A DNA stretch of 64,000 nt from Amorphoplanes friuliensis DSM 7358 (GTDB lineage: Bacteria > Actinomycetota > Actinomycetes > Mycobacteriales > Micromonosporaceae). Of this stretch, positions 17,697-25,485 are shown one piece after another. The number at the start of each line of letters is the position of its first letter. The stretch's first letter is position 1. The translations under genes were made by a program, and so were the position numbers. Location of the stretch: positions 5,556,001 to 5,620,000 of the forward strand of contig NC_022657.1 in assembly GCF_000494755.1 (NCBI RefSeq), in the 5' to 3' direction. Below the pieces are notes generated by a model, which was not told the origin of the DNA, did not search any database, and saw only the letters and a list, made by a program, of their open reading frames with translations.

Positions 17697-18778
17697 TCCG
17701 GGTCCTGGTCGTCGAGGACTCGGCGACGATGCGGCACGCCCTGCGGGAGGCGCTGGCCACCGACCCCGAGCTGCAGGTCGTCGGTGAGGCGGTCGACGGC
17801 GCCCAGGCCGTCGAGCTGGTCGGGCGGCTGCGTCCCGACGTGGTCACGATGGACATGATGCTGCCGACGATGAGCGGGCTCGTCGCCACCGAGCACATCA
17901 TGGCCGAGTTCCCGACGCCCATCCTGGTCGTCTCGTCGGCGGACCGGCAGGAGCTCTTCAGCACCTACAACGCCCTGGCCGCGGGGGCCGTCGACGTGCT
18001 GGAGAAGCCGCGGGGCGACGACTCCGACGCGGGGTGGGGCCGCCGGCTCTGCTCGTGCGTACGCCTGGTGTCGCGCATCCGGGTGATCACACATCCGCGG
18101 GCGCGCCTCGACGGGCGCAGTCGCAGCGGAGCCGAGCCGATCGTGCCGCAGGCACCACCACGGGCCGTGCCGATCCCCGCGGACGAGCCGACGGTGCAGG
18201 TCGTGGCGCTCGGCGCGTCGACCGGCGGCCCCGGGGCGCTCACCGATCTGTTGCGCGCGCTGCCCGTCGCCTTCACCACGCCGGTGCTGTGTGTGCAGCA
18301 CATCGCGGCCAGCGAGCCGTTCGCGGTCGCGTTCTCGGACTGGCTGGCCGGGCAGACCGGCCGGAACGTCAGCTACGGCACCGAGGGCACCCCGCTGCGT
18401 TCCCTCGCAGGTCGCGTCGTGCTGGCGCCCCCGGACCGGCATCTGCTCGTCCGGGACGGCATCCTGCGGCTGAGCGCCGCACCGCCGCGGCACTCCTGCC
18501 GGCCGTCGGTCGACGTGCTGTTCGAGTCGGTCGCGGCGGAGTACGGGTCCGCGGCGGCCGGTTGCCTGCTGACGGGAATGGGCCGCGACGGGGCCGAAGG
18601 TCTGCTGCAGATGCGGGCGCGCGGCGGCCACACCTTCGCCCAGGACGAGGCGAGCTCCGTGGTCTACGGCATGCCCCGCGAGGCGGCACTGCTCGGCGCG
18701 GCGGCGTTCATCATGCCGCCCTCCCGGATCGCCGCCCGGCTGGGCGAGCTCTCCCAGGCCGCCAGGGCGCGGCGATGA
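17693..18778 (+). CDS. CheB protein-glutamate methylesterase (WspF-like)
   Basis: 361 residues. Receiver domain 1-120 (VLVVEDSATMRHALREAL, phospho-acceptor Asp54 in VVTMDMMLPTMSG), linker, then the methylesterase domain from about 165: LGASTGGPGALTDLLRALP carries the nucleophile Ser, CVQHIAA the His, and TGMGRDGAEGLLQMR the Asp of the triad. The conserved AQDEASSVVYGMPREA is present. With CheR it sets receptor methylation, so the pathway can adapt. ATGA overlaps on both sides. Confidence 0.96.
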   Translation: MIRVLVVEDSATMRHALREALATDPELQVVGEAVDGAQAVELVGRLRPDVVTMDMMLPTMSGLVATEHIMAEFPTPILVVSSADRQELFSTYNALAAGAVDVLEKPRGDDSDAGWGRRLCSCVRLVSRIRVITHPRARLDGRSRSGAEPIVPQAPPRAVPIPADEPTVQVVALGASTGGPGALTDLLRALPVAFTTPVLCVQHIAASEPFAVAFSDWLAGQTGRNVSYGTEGTPLRSLAGRVVLAPPDRHLLVRDGILRLSAAPPRHSCRPSVDVLFESVAAEYGSAAAGCLLTGMGRDGAEGLLQMRARGGHTFAQDEASSVVYGMPREAALLGAAAFIMPPSRIAARLGELSQAARARR

Positions 18779-20766
18779 CACAGCACCCCACCGGTACGCC
18801 GATGGTCCGGCACACCGTGCTGATCGTGGACGACAGTCTGACCGTACGGATGGATCTGCACGAGGCTTTCGAGGCCGACGGCTTCGTGTCGATCCTGTGC
18901 GCGACCGGGGCGGAGGCCCGTGCGGCGTTCGCCGAGGCGCATTTCGACGTGGCGGTGCTCGACGTCCTGCTGCCCGACGCCGACGGTGTCGAGCTGCTCC
19001 GGGAGCTGCGGGCGCATCCCGGCCGCGAGGGCACTGTGACGGTTCTGCTGTCCAGTGAGGCCGAGATCGCCGACCGGTTGCACGGGCTGCGGACGGGCGC
19101 GGACGAGTACGTCGGCAAGCCCTACGACGCCGGTTACGTCGTCGCGCGGGCGCGGCAGCTGCTCGGCGAGGACCCGTCGCGGGCCGACGACCGCACCACG
19201 GTGCTGGTCATCGACGACAGCATGACCTTCCGGGAGCAGCTGCGGGAGCTGCTCGAGCCCGAGGGCTACGCGGTGATCACGGCCAATTCCGGTGAGGAGG
19301 GCCTGCGCACCGCGGCCGACCGCAGGCCGCAGGCGGTCATCGTGGACGGGATCATGCCGGGGATCGACGGTGCGACGGTGATCCGGCGGCTGCGGCTCGA
19401 TCCCGCCCTGCGCGACATTCCCTGCCTGCTGATGACCGCGGCCGACGACTACGCGACCGAGGTGCAGATGCTGGAGGCGGGCGCCGACGCGTTCGTCCGC
19501 AAGCAGCAGGACCTCGCGGTGGTCCTGGCCAAACTGGCGGCCGTGCTGCGGACCAGCGCCGCGCAGCTGCCCATCGAGGTGACCGGGAGCCTGCACGGGC
19601 CCGGCAAGGTCCTGACCGTGACGGCCGACCGGCAGCGGCTGTCGGCCCTGGGCGACGCGCTGCGCGAGGACGGTTACGACGTGGTCGCGACCGGCAACGG
19701 CAGCGACGCCCTCGACCTGCTCGCGGCGCAGCCGGTGGACTGCATCGTGCTGAGCCTGGACAGTTCCGGGGTCGACGCCCGGGAGACCTGCCGGCGGATC
19801 AAGGAAGTGCCGCAGATCGGCGACACCCCCGTGATCATGATCGGCGACCACGACGACGCGTTGCTGGACTGCCTGGCCGCGGGCGCCGACGACTACGTGC
19901 GGTCGGCCGACGGGCCCGAGACCCTCCGGGCCCACGTCCGCGGGCAGATCCGCCGCAAGCAGTCGCTGGACGAGAGCCGGCGGATCCGCGAGGAGCTGAT
20001 GCGCCGCGAGCTCGACGCGGCCGGCGAACGCGCGGCCCGGCAGCTGGCCGAGACCCGGGCGGCGCTGGTCGAGGAGCTGGAGTGGCGCAACCGGGAGCTG
20101 GAGGCGTTCAGCGGGTCCGTGTCTCACGACCTGCGGGGGCCGTTGCAGATCATCAGCAGCTTCGCCGAGACGATGCTCGACGAGGACGAGGAGCCGCTGA
20201 GCTCGCAGGCGCGGCATCGGGTGCAGCGCATCCATGCGGCGGCCGAGCGGATGGCCGACCTGGTGGAGTCGTTGCTGATCCTGGCCCGGGCCAGCCGGGG
20301 TGACCTGCGCCGGCAGAGGTTCGACCTGACGGCCACCACGTGGCAGGTGATCCGTGAGGTCGAGGCCCGCGATCCCGGCCGGGACGTCAGGTTCACGGTG
20401 GCCGAGGGCATGACGGCGGACGGCGACGAGGGCCTGGTCCGCGTCATCCTGGAAAATCTGATCAACAACGCGTTCAAGTTCACGCGCAAGATCGAGAAGC
20501 CCGTGATCGAGATCAGCTGGAGCGGACCGGAGGAGAACCCCCGCTACTCGATCTCCGACAACGGTGCGGGTTTCCCCGCCGGGAAGGCGATCGAGTTGTT
20601 CCGGCCGTTCGCGCGGCTGCACAGCGCGGACGACTTCCCCGGGACGGGCATCGGGCTCACGACCGTGCACCGGGCCGTCGAGCGCCACGGCGGTGAGATC
20701 CACGCCGAGGGTGAGGACGGCAACGGCGCGACCTTCTGGTTCACGCTGCCCCCGGCCCGCCGCTGA
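18775..20766 (+). CDS. Histidine kinase with three N-terminal receiver domains (third degenerate); output gene of the chemosensory operon
   Basis: 663 residues. REC1 (about 12-128) has Asp63 in VAVLDVLLPDADG and Lys in YVGKPYD. REC2 (about 140-255) has Asp191 in AVIVDGIMPGIDG and VRKQQD. REC3 (about 275-385) keeps the fold but has lost its active site: the acidic pair is replaced (VLTVTADRQRL), Ser327 stands where Asp is phosphorylated, and Ser replaces the conserved Lys (YVRSADG). A coiled coil links to HisKA with His451 in SVSHDLRGPLQIISS and a complete ATPase (NLINNAFKFT, SDNGAGFP, GTGIGLTTVHRAVERHGG). It occupies the position of the diguanylate cyclase WspR in Wsp operons. It probably receives phosphate from CheA and passes a signal to an unlinked regulator. 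Confidence 0.93.
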   Translation: MTQHPTGTPMVRHTVLIVDDSLTVRMDLHEAFEADGFVSILCATGAEARAAFAEAHFDVAVLDVLLPDADGVELLRELRAHPGREGTVTVLLSSEAEIADRLHGLRTGADEYVGKPYDAGYVVARARQLLGEDPSRADDRTTVLVIDDSMTFREQLRELLEPEGYAVITANSGEEGLRTAADRRPQAVIVDGIMPGIDGATVIRRLRLDPALRDIPCLLMTAADDYATEVQMLEAGADAFVRKQQDLAVVLAKLAAVLRTSAAQLPIEVTGSLHGPGKVLTVTADRQRLSALGDALREDGYDVVATGNGSDALDLLAAQPVDCIVLSLDSSGVDARETCRRIKEVPQIGDTPVIMIGDHDDALLDCLAAGADDYVRSADGPETLRAHVRGQIRRKQSLDESRRIREELMRRELDAAGERAARQLAETRAALVEELEWRNRELEAFSGSVSHDLRGPLQIISSFAETMLDEDEEPLSSQARHRVQRIHAAAERMADLVESLLILARASRGDLRRQRFDLTATTWQVIREVEARDPGRDVRFTVAEGMTADGDEGLVRVILENLINNAFKFTRKIEKPVIEISWSGPEENPRYSISDNGAGFPAGKAIELFRPFARLHSADDFPGTGIGLTTVHRAVERHGGEIHAEGEDGNGATFWFTLPPARR

Positions 20767-20770
20767 CAGA

Positions 20771-20791
20771 GCGGCCGGGGGTCCCGGCCGC
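20771..20791. terminator. Hairpin between convergent genes
   Basis: GCGGCCGGG (20771-20779) pairs with CCCGGCCGC (20783-20791), loop of 3 nt. It sits in the 42 bp between the stops of the chemosensory operon and the amidase gene and can end both transcripts. Confidence 0.7.
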
Positions 20792-20808
20792 CCTGAGCGG
20801 ATCCGCGG

Positions 20809-22977
20809 TTACTTGATATAGGCCAGCCCGTCGACCGTCACGCCCGGTCGGCCCTTGGTCGCCAGGACCACGATCGTGACCGTGTGCTTGCCGTAGGCCG
20901 GGCTCCGGGTCCAGATCGCCTGGCGGTACGTGGTCTTGCTCGCCTTCGTGTCGATCGTCGACACCTTCTTGCCGTCGAGGTAGACCGTCGCCTTGCCGGA
21001 CGTCTTGAAGCGGCCGACCACCAGCGCGGCCGAGCGGCCGGTGAACGTGAAGGTCAGCTTGGTGTCCTTCTTGGAGCTGTACAGCGCCTTGCCGTTGAGG
21101 TGCGAGCTCACCGACTTCGTCGTCCACTTGCCGGTGCGCTTCGCCGACGTCTCCGGGAGGAGCGCCGTCGCGCGGGCCACCGACTTGGTGCTGACGTTGC
21201 CGACCAGGTCCTTCGCGGAGACGCCGAAGGTGACCGCGGCGCCCGGCCTGGCCGACGTGGACCACGTCGTGGCCGTCGGGGACAACGTCACCTTGGTCGG
21301 GGACGTGCTGCCGATCCAGGTGACCCTGGTGTTGTCGGTCGCCTTGAAGTTCACGGTCAGCGGGACGGACGTCGTGCTCACCGTGCCGGTGCGCAGGCCC
21401 AGCCACGGTGTCGAGAGCACGGGCACGGTCACGTCCGAGATCACCGTGGCGGCCGCTGTTGTCTCCGCGGCGCCGCTGACGTGCGTTCCGCGGACCTGGA
21501 CCGTGTGCGTACCGGAAGGGACGGTGACGGAGCCGGAGCGGGCGGTGGCCGGGAGGGTGGTGATGAGCTTGCCGTCGACGAGCAGCTCGAACTTGGCGAT
21601 CGAGCCCGACGGGGTCGCGGTCGTCCAGGCCAGGGTGGCCTTGCCCTTGACGTAGTACTTGCCGCCGGACGACACACCGCCGGTCGGGGCGCTCGCCTTC
21701 AGCGCGAGGATGCGCGCGGACGCCTCGACGCGGATCGCCGGGAGCTGGGCGTAGAGGCCGTTGCCGGGGCACTCGGTGGCTACGCCGTCGCGGTGGCCGG
21801 AGATCCGCGGGAACGTCTGGACCGACAGGTACGGGAACTTGCCGTCGGTCGCGCGCTCGGTCAGCTCGGCGGTCGTCGACGGGTCGAAACCGTACGCGGT
21901 CAGCCGCGCCGCCGAGACCTGCGAGATGACCTTGCGGGCGGCGTCCGAGACACCGCTGGTCGAGTACGTGCCCAGCACGGCGATCGACGCGGTGTCCGTG
22001 TTGAAGCCGTAGGTGTGCGCGCCGACGACGGGCTTGTCGATGCCACCGCCACGCCCCTCGAACAGGGCACCGCAGCGGTCGACAAGGAAGTTGTAGCCGA
22101 TGTCGTCCCAGCCCTGGCTGTCCACCTGGTAGGTCTGGATGGCGCGCACCCAGGCCGCCGAGTCCTTGCAGTCGTAGGTCGTGCTGCCGTCCGCGGTGTG
22201 GTGCACGAACATCGCCTTGACCGCTTCGCCCATCGCCGGTGCGGCCTTGGCCGGCCCGGCCTTCCACCCGGCCCGGCTCGTGTACGCCGGCAGGGCGACC
22301 TTCTCGACGACCGGATCCGCAGCGGCCTCCTCGGGTGCAGCCGCCGGCGCCGAGGGAACCGGCTCGAGCGCCAGCCCGCCGCCTTGTCCCCCACTGGACC
22401 CGGCGGGCTTGCCGGGGTCGACCAGGTCGAGGCGCAGACCGGCCGGCAGCGGCTTGGTGCCCTTGGCGTCGACAACCCGCGCGGCGACGCCGTCGGACGG
22501 GCCGACCCACAGCGGTTCGGTGCCGCCGCGCAGGTCACGCTTCGCCTCGGCCCCGCTGTCCGGGCCCTGCGTCCCCTCGGTCTCCAGGGTCTGCCAGCCG
22601 GTCCAGCGGCCGGTCCGGACCGAGCGCGTGCGCACCTCGACCGTGCCGCCGACCTCGAGGTCGGCGTCCGACCAGGTCATGCCGAGCAGGCTGAACTGCC
22701 GCGTGTCACGTTTCGGCACGTCGACCTTCCGGGCCGGCGCGATCGCGACGGTGTGCAGCCTCGGCGAGACGGGCTTGCCGTCGCCGTCGTCGATCCGGGG
22801 TGGTTCGGTGGCGGACACGGGCTGCGCGGCGGCAACCGGTGCTGCGGCGTCCGCGACGGCTTCCGTGCCGCGGGCCCCGGGCGTGGATCCGGCGGGCCAG
22901 TTCAGCGCCACCGCCGCCGCGCCGGCGACGACAACCGCCGACCCGGCGACCACCCCGATGAGCTGCCGTTGTCTCAC
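20809..22977 (-). CDS. Secreted N-acetylmuramoyl-L-alanine amidase (PGRP/amidase_2 type) with C-terminal Ig-like domains
   Basis: 722 residues from a GTG behind a GGGGG stretch. Signal peptide (VVAGSAVVVAGAAAVAL), an N-terminal region of beta type (about 60-210), then a peptidoglycan-recognition amidase domain (about 225-420): FVHHTADG gives the first zinc His, GWDDIGYNFLVDRCG, GAHTYGFN the second, and ISGHRDGVATECPG the third with the catalytic-site Cys/Lys-like region. Residues about 430-720 are repeated Ig-like domains with Thr/Ser-Lys-rich strands, probably for wall binding. Cleaves the lactyl-amide bond of peptidoglycan. Large PGRP amidases like this are common in sporulating actinobacteria. 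Confidence 0.9.
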   Translation of the reverse strand: MRQRQLIGVVAGSAVVVAGAAAVALNWPAGSTPGARGTEAVADAAAPVAAAQPVSATEPPRIDDGDGKPVSPRLHTVAIAPARKVDVPKRDTRQFSLLGMTWSDADLEVGGTVEVRTRSVRTGRWTGWQTLETEGTQGPDSGAEAKRDLRGGTEPLWVGPSDGVAARVVDAKGTKPLPAGLRLDLVDPGKPAGSSGGQGGGLALEPVPSAPAAAPEEAAADPVVEKVALPAYTSRAGWKAGPAKAAPAMGEAVKAMFVHHTADGSTTYDCKDSAAWVRAIQTYQVDSQGWDDIGYNFLVDRCGALFEGRGGGIDKPVVGAHTYGFNTDTASIAVLGTYSTSGVSDAARKVISQVSAARLTAYGFDPSTTAELTERATDGKFPYLSVQTFPRISGHRDGVATECPGNGLYAQLPAIRVEASARILALKASAPTGGVSSGGKYYVKGKATLAWTTATPSGSIAKFELLVDGKLITTLPATARSGSVTVPSGTHTVQVRGTHVSGAAETTAAATVISDVTVPVLSTPWLGLRTGTVSTTSVPLTVNFKATDNTRVTWIGSTSPTKVTLSPTATTWSTSARPGAAVTFGVSAKDLVGNVSTKSVARATALLPETSAKRTGKWTTKSVSSHLNGKALYSSKKDTKLTFTFTGRSAALVVGRFKTSGKATVYLDGKKVSTIDTKASKTTYRQAIWTRSPAYGKHTVTIVVLATKGRPGVTVDGLAYIK

Positions 22978-23162
22978 TCGTACCCCCGTGTTGCGTGGCC
23001 GCGACGGCGGCCGACCGGCCGTGAGGTTATCGGCTGGCCGGTCCCTCCGCGGTCCCGGCGCGACGGGTCCGGAGTGGAGGTTTGTCGATGGCCGCCGCCG
23101 ACCTGGGGCGGTTCCCCCGTTCGGCCGAGCCGATCAACCCGAACGGCCACCGCTCGAACCGC

Positions 23163-23792
23163 TCAGAGACCGAACCACGGCCGGCACCCCTCGAAGCCCG
23201 TCACCGTCACCTCGTGCCGGGCTGAACGCCACGTCTCAGCAGTGAGCCGCAGGTGCCGCAGCTCCACCACACGCCCACCCGGCGCCGACACCAGGCCGAC
23301 GCCGTTGTCCTCGTACCCGAGACGTCGCGACACCCCCAGCGACGCCGCGTTCTCCGGAACCGCCGACGACACCGCAGCCACCGCCTCCAGGGTCGAGAAG
23401 GCGAACCCGAGCGCGGCCGTCCGCATCGCCACCCCAAATCCACGCCCGCGAACTGAAGGGGTCAGCCACGACGCCGTGTCGACCGTGCGCAACGCCGGGA
23501 AGTCGTCGCCCTCCAGGGTCTGCACGCCGACCGGCCGGCCCGACACCTCCACGGCCAGGTGCAGAACCCACGACGACGGCGACCACGTGCCCAGCGCCCG
23601 CCAGTAGCCCTGACAGAACAGCCGGCGCTGATCGGCCGCCACGCTCAGACCGGGAAAGCTCTCCAGCCGCGGGTCCTGGTCGTAGTCCGGCGGCAGGAGA
23701 TCGGCCAGCACAGGCAGATCAACCTCGCGTACGGGTCTGAGCGTCACGTCGCGGCACCGCATCCGCAGCCCGAAGAGTGGCCAGTCGTTCAC
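23163..23792 (-). CDS. GNAT-family N-acetyltransferase
   Basis: 209 residues starting at a GTG that overlaps the stop of an upstream P-loop stub (GTGA). RimJ/RimL-like GNAT: VTLRPVREVDLPVLADL at the N-terminus, VLHLAVEVSGRPVGVQTL (beta-4), the acetyl-CoA loop TPSVRGRGFGVAMRTAALGFAF (Q/R-x-x-G-x-G/A type) and AVPENAASLGVSRRLGYEDNG. Acceptor unknown. Translational coupling to a broken kinase-like fragment suggests it once belonged to a longer operon. Confidence 0.88.
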   Translation of the reverse strand: MNDWPLFGLRMRCRDVTLRPVREVDLPVLADLLPPDYDQDPRLESFPGLSVAADQRRLFCQGYWRALGTWSPSSWVLHLAVEVSGRPVGVQTLEGDDFPALRTVDTASWLTPSVRGRGFGVAMRTAALGFAFSTLEAVAAVSSAVPENAASLGVSRRLGYEDNGVGLVSAPGGRVVELRHLRLTAETWRSARHEVTVTGFEGCRPWFGL

Positions 23793-23875
23793 GCCGCGAG
23801 CCCCAGATGCCGGGCGAGGGTCGACTTGCCACTACCCGGCAGCCCACCGAATTCGATCAATGTCCCACTCGTCAT
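23789..23875 (-). pseudogene. 28-residue P-loop kinase stub (truncated ATPase gene)
   Basis: An ATG opens a frame of 28 codons that encodes the N-terminus of a P-loop protein: TLIEFGGLPGSGKSTLARHL contains a perfect Walker A, and then the frame ends after GLAA at a TGA that overlaps the acetyltransferase start. Real P-loop kinases of this kind run to 150 residues or more, so nearly all of the gene is missing. An internal deletion that joined it to the acetyltransferase gene explains this best. A regulatory leader peptide is a less likely reading because Walker A is so well conserved. Confidence 0.6.
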
Positions 23876-23886
23876 ACACCGTGTAT
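23874..23886. promoter_or_regulatory. Perfect 13-bp palindrome ATACACCGTGTAT, TetR-operator-like
   Basis: ATACAC-C-GTGTAT is a perfect inverted repeat around one base. It overlaps the start of the P-loop stub and lies 11 bp before the TetR-family remnant on the other strand. Such short AT-containing palindromes in high-GC DNA are typical TetR-family operators, so it is probably the old operator of the broken regulator. Confidence 0.5.
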
Positions 23887-23896
23887 AGAGGATTAG

Positions 23897-24236
23897 CTGC
23901 TCACGGCGTCGCGGGAACTGCCCCGCGATCGGGCGCTGGCCTTCGCGGTCACTCGGACCTGCCACTTCTGGCACGCCGAGCGGGACGTGTTGCGACCACT
24001 GTCCGGGCTGGCCACCATCGACCTGGAGATCGCCGCGAACCTCGCCCGCCGCGAGGGCCGGCGACGCGATCAGTTCCGCCACCCTGCCGGCCGGCGAGCC
24101 GGAGCCGGTGCTGGACGCGGTCCTCGCGGTCACGTCCTTCCCGGCGTACGACGGGCTCGGAGCAACCGGCGACGACCCGGACCTGGCCGCAAGCCTGGTC
24201 CTGCGGATGGTGACGGCTCTAGGCTCGGAGGCGTGA
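23897..24236 (+). pseudogene. TetR-family regulator remnant: no N-terminus, internal frameshift
   Basis: After a TAG at 23894, frame 2 encodes a ligand-binding domain like those of TetR regulators (RALAFAVTRTCHFWHAERDV, LSGLATIDLEIAANLARREG). Near 24055-24065 the coding signal moves to the next frame (DAISSATLPAGEPEPVL, AVTSFPAYDGLG, LAASLVLRMVTALGSEA) and ends in a TGA at 24234. Neither frame has a start codon that could give a whole protein, and the DNA-binding half is absent. The stop overlaps the GTG of the next gene, as if the intact regulator had been coupled to it. TetR assignment rests on my reading of the C-terminal pattern. Confidence 0.55.
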
Positions 24237-24532
24237 TCGCACGCATGTGGCGCGGCTGGGTCGCGACCGGGACGGCTGAGGATTACGTGGGCTACATCAA
24301 CCGGACGGGTATGGCCGAATATCGGCAGACGCCCGGCAACCTCGACGCGCAGATGTGGACGCGCGACCTCGGCGACGGCCGCACCGAGGTCGTGACGTTG
24401 AGCTGGTGGGAGTCGGAGGAGGCCATTCGCGGATTTGCCGGTGACGACATCTCCCGGGCCGTCTTCTACTCCGAGGACGAGCGGTTCCTGATCGGCCGCG
24501 AGGAGACCGTCACTCATTACACGGTGACCTGA
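24233..24532 (+). CDS. Small ABM-fold (antibiotic biosynthesis monooxygenase-like) protein
   Basis: 99 residues from a GTG overlapping the remnant TetR stop (an ATG at 24244 is out of frame). Ferredoxin-like dimeric alpha/beta-barrel pattern: ARMWRGWVATGTAEDYVGYI, then LDAQMWTRDLGDGRTEVVTLSWWESEEAIRGFAGDDISRA, and a Phe/Tyr plus Glu/Arg-rich end (FYSEDERFLIGREE). Such proteins act as small oxygenases, isomerases or unknown stress proteins; no catalytic residue can be assigned. Its last 16 bp overlap the convergent hydrolase gene. Confidence 0.7.
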   Translation: MIARMWRGWVATGTAEDYVGYINRTGMAEYRQTPGNLDAQMWTRDLGDGRTEVVTLSWWESEEAIRGFAGDDISRAVFYSEDERFLIGREETVTHYTVT

Positions 24533-25455
24533 AGCAGCCGGCGCAACCAGTCGATCCGGGCCGCACGGGCCGAGCGGGACACCGCCGCGTCCGGGACCGA
24601 GGCGTCGAAACCGTGGTAGCCGCCCGCCCACACGTGCAGGTCGGCGAGGCTCCCCGCGGCCCATAGACGCTGGGCGAAGGCCACGTCCTCGGCGAGGAAG
24701 ATGTCCGCCGTGCCGACGTCGATGAAGGCCGGCGGCAGGCCGGAGAGGTCCGTGGCGCGGGCCGGTGCGGCGTAGGGCGGGACGTCCGGGCCGCCGCGGG
24801 CGTCACCGAGCAGGGCCGTCCAGCCGGTGCGGTTGGAGACCGAGCTCCAGGTGTCGTAGGGACGCACCTCATGATCGACGGTGCGGTCGTCGAGCATCGG
24901 GCAGACCAGCAGCAGGCCGGTCAGCTCCGGGCCACCCCGGTCACGGTTGAGCAGCGCCGTCGCGGCCGCGAGTCCGCCGCCGGCGCTCACCCCCGCCAGG
25001 ATCAGGCGGCCGTCCAGGCCGAGGTCGTCCGCGTGCGCCGCGGTCCAGGTCAGTGCCGCGTGGCAATCCTCGACCTGCGCCGGGTACGCGTGCTCCGGCG
25101 CGAGCCGGTAGTCGACGGAGACCACGGCGACACCGGCCTGCTCGACCCAGTCGAGGACAACGGGCATGTCGCTGCGCTCGTCGCCGACCATCAGCCCGCC
25201 GCCGTGCAGGTAGACGACACCGGGCAGCGGTCCGGTCGCACCGGCGGGCCGGACGATCAGGTAGCCGTCGCGGCTCTCGATCGTGATGCGGCCACCGCGC
25301 GTCATCTGCTCGTCGGTGAGACGCAGATCCCGACCGAGCTGCCGCCGCACGGGCAGCACCTCGAGGGTCAGGGGCCGCGGGCTCGCCGCCATGATCACCG
25401 GCAGGGGTTCCCGCAGCTGCGGGTCGACAGCAGAAAGATCGGTCACCCCCGGCAA
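24517..25455 (-). CDS. Alpha/beta hydrolase, hormone-sensitive-lipase (HSL) type
   Basis: 312 residues from a TTG after GGCGGG (a GTG three codons later is possible). HSL-family esterase: oxyanion-hole motif VVYLHGGGLMVGD near residue 80, DYRLAPEHAYPA, nucleophile elbow GVSAGGGLAAA (canonical GDSAGG with Val instead of Asp), acid in DVGTADIFLAED and catalytic His in GGYHGFD. Acts on short-chain esters or acylated small molecules in the cytoplasm. Its 3' end overlaps the convergent ABM-like gene. Confidence 0.92.
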   Translation of the reverse strand: MPGVTDLSAVDPQLREPLPVIMAASPRPLTLEVLPVRRQLGRDLRLTDEQMTRGGRITIESRDGYLIVRPAGATGPLPGVVYLHGGGLMVGDERSDMPVVLDWVEQAGVAVVSVDYRLAPEHAYPAQVEDCHAALTWTAAHADDLGLDGRLILAGVSAGGGLAAATALLNRDRGGPELTGLLLVCPMLDDRTVDHEVRPYDTWSSVSNRTGWTALLGDARGGPDVPPYAAPARATDLSGLPPAFIDVGTADIFLAEDVAFAQRLWAAGSLADLHVWAGGYHGFDASVPDAAVSRSARAARIDWLRRLLQVTV

Positions 25456-25485
25456 CTTACCCGCCGGGGGTGACCCGATCCGTGC

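Noticed and set aside
18664..20703. Long open frame (679 codons) antisense to the multi-receiver kinase
   Set aside because: It mirrors the codon structure of the real gene; composition is Arg/Gly/Asp/Gln-rich without domains, and the sense strand has clear REC and kinase motifs.
20884..23607. 907-codon plus-strand frame opposite the amidase
   Set aside because: No domain and biased composition; the amidase on the minus strand has signal peptide, zinc residues and Ig repeats.
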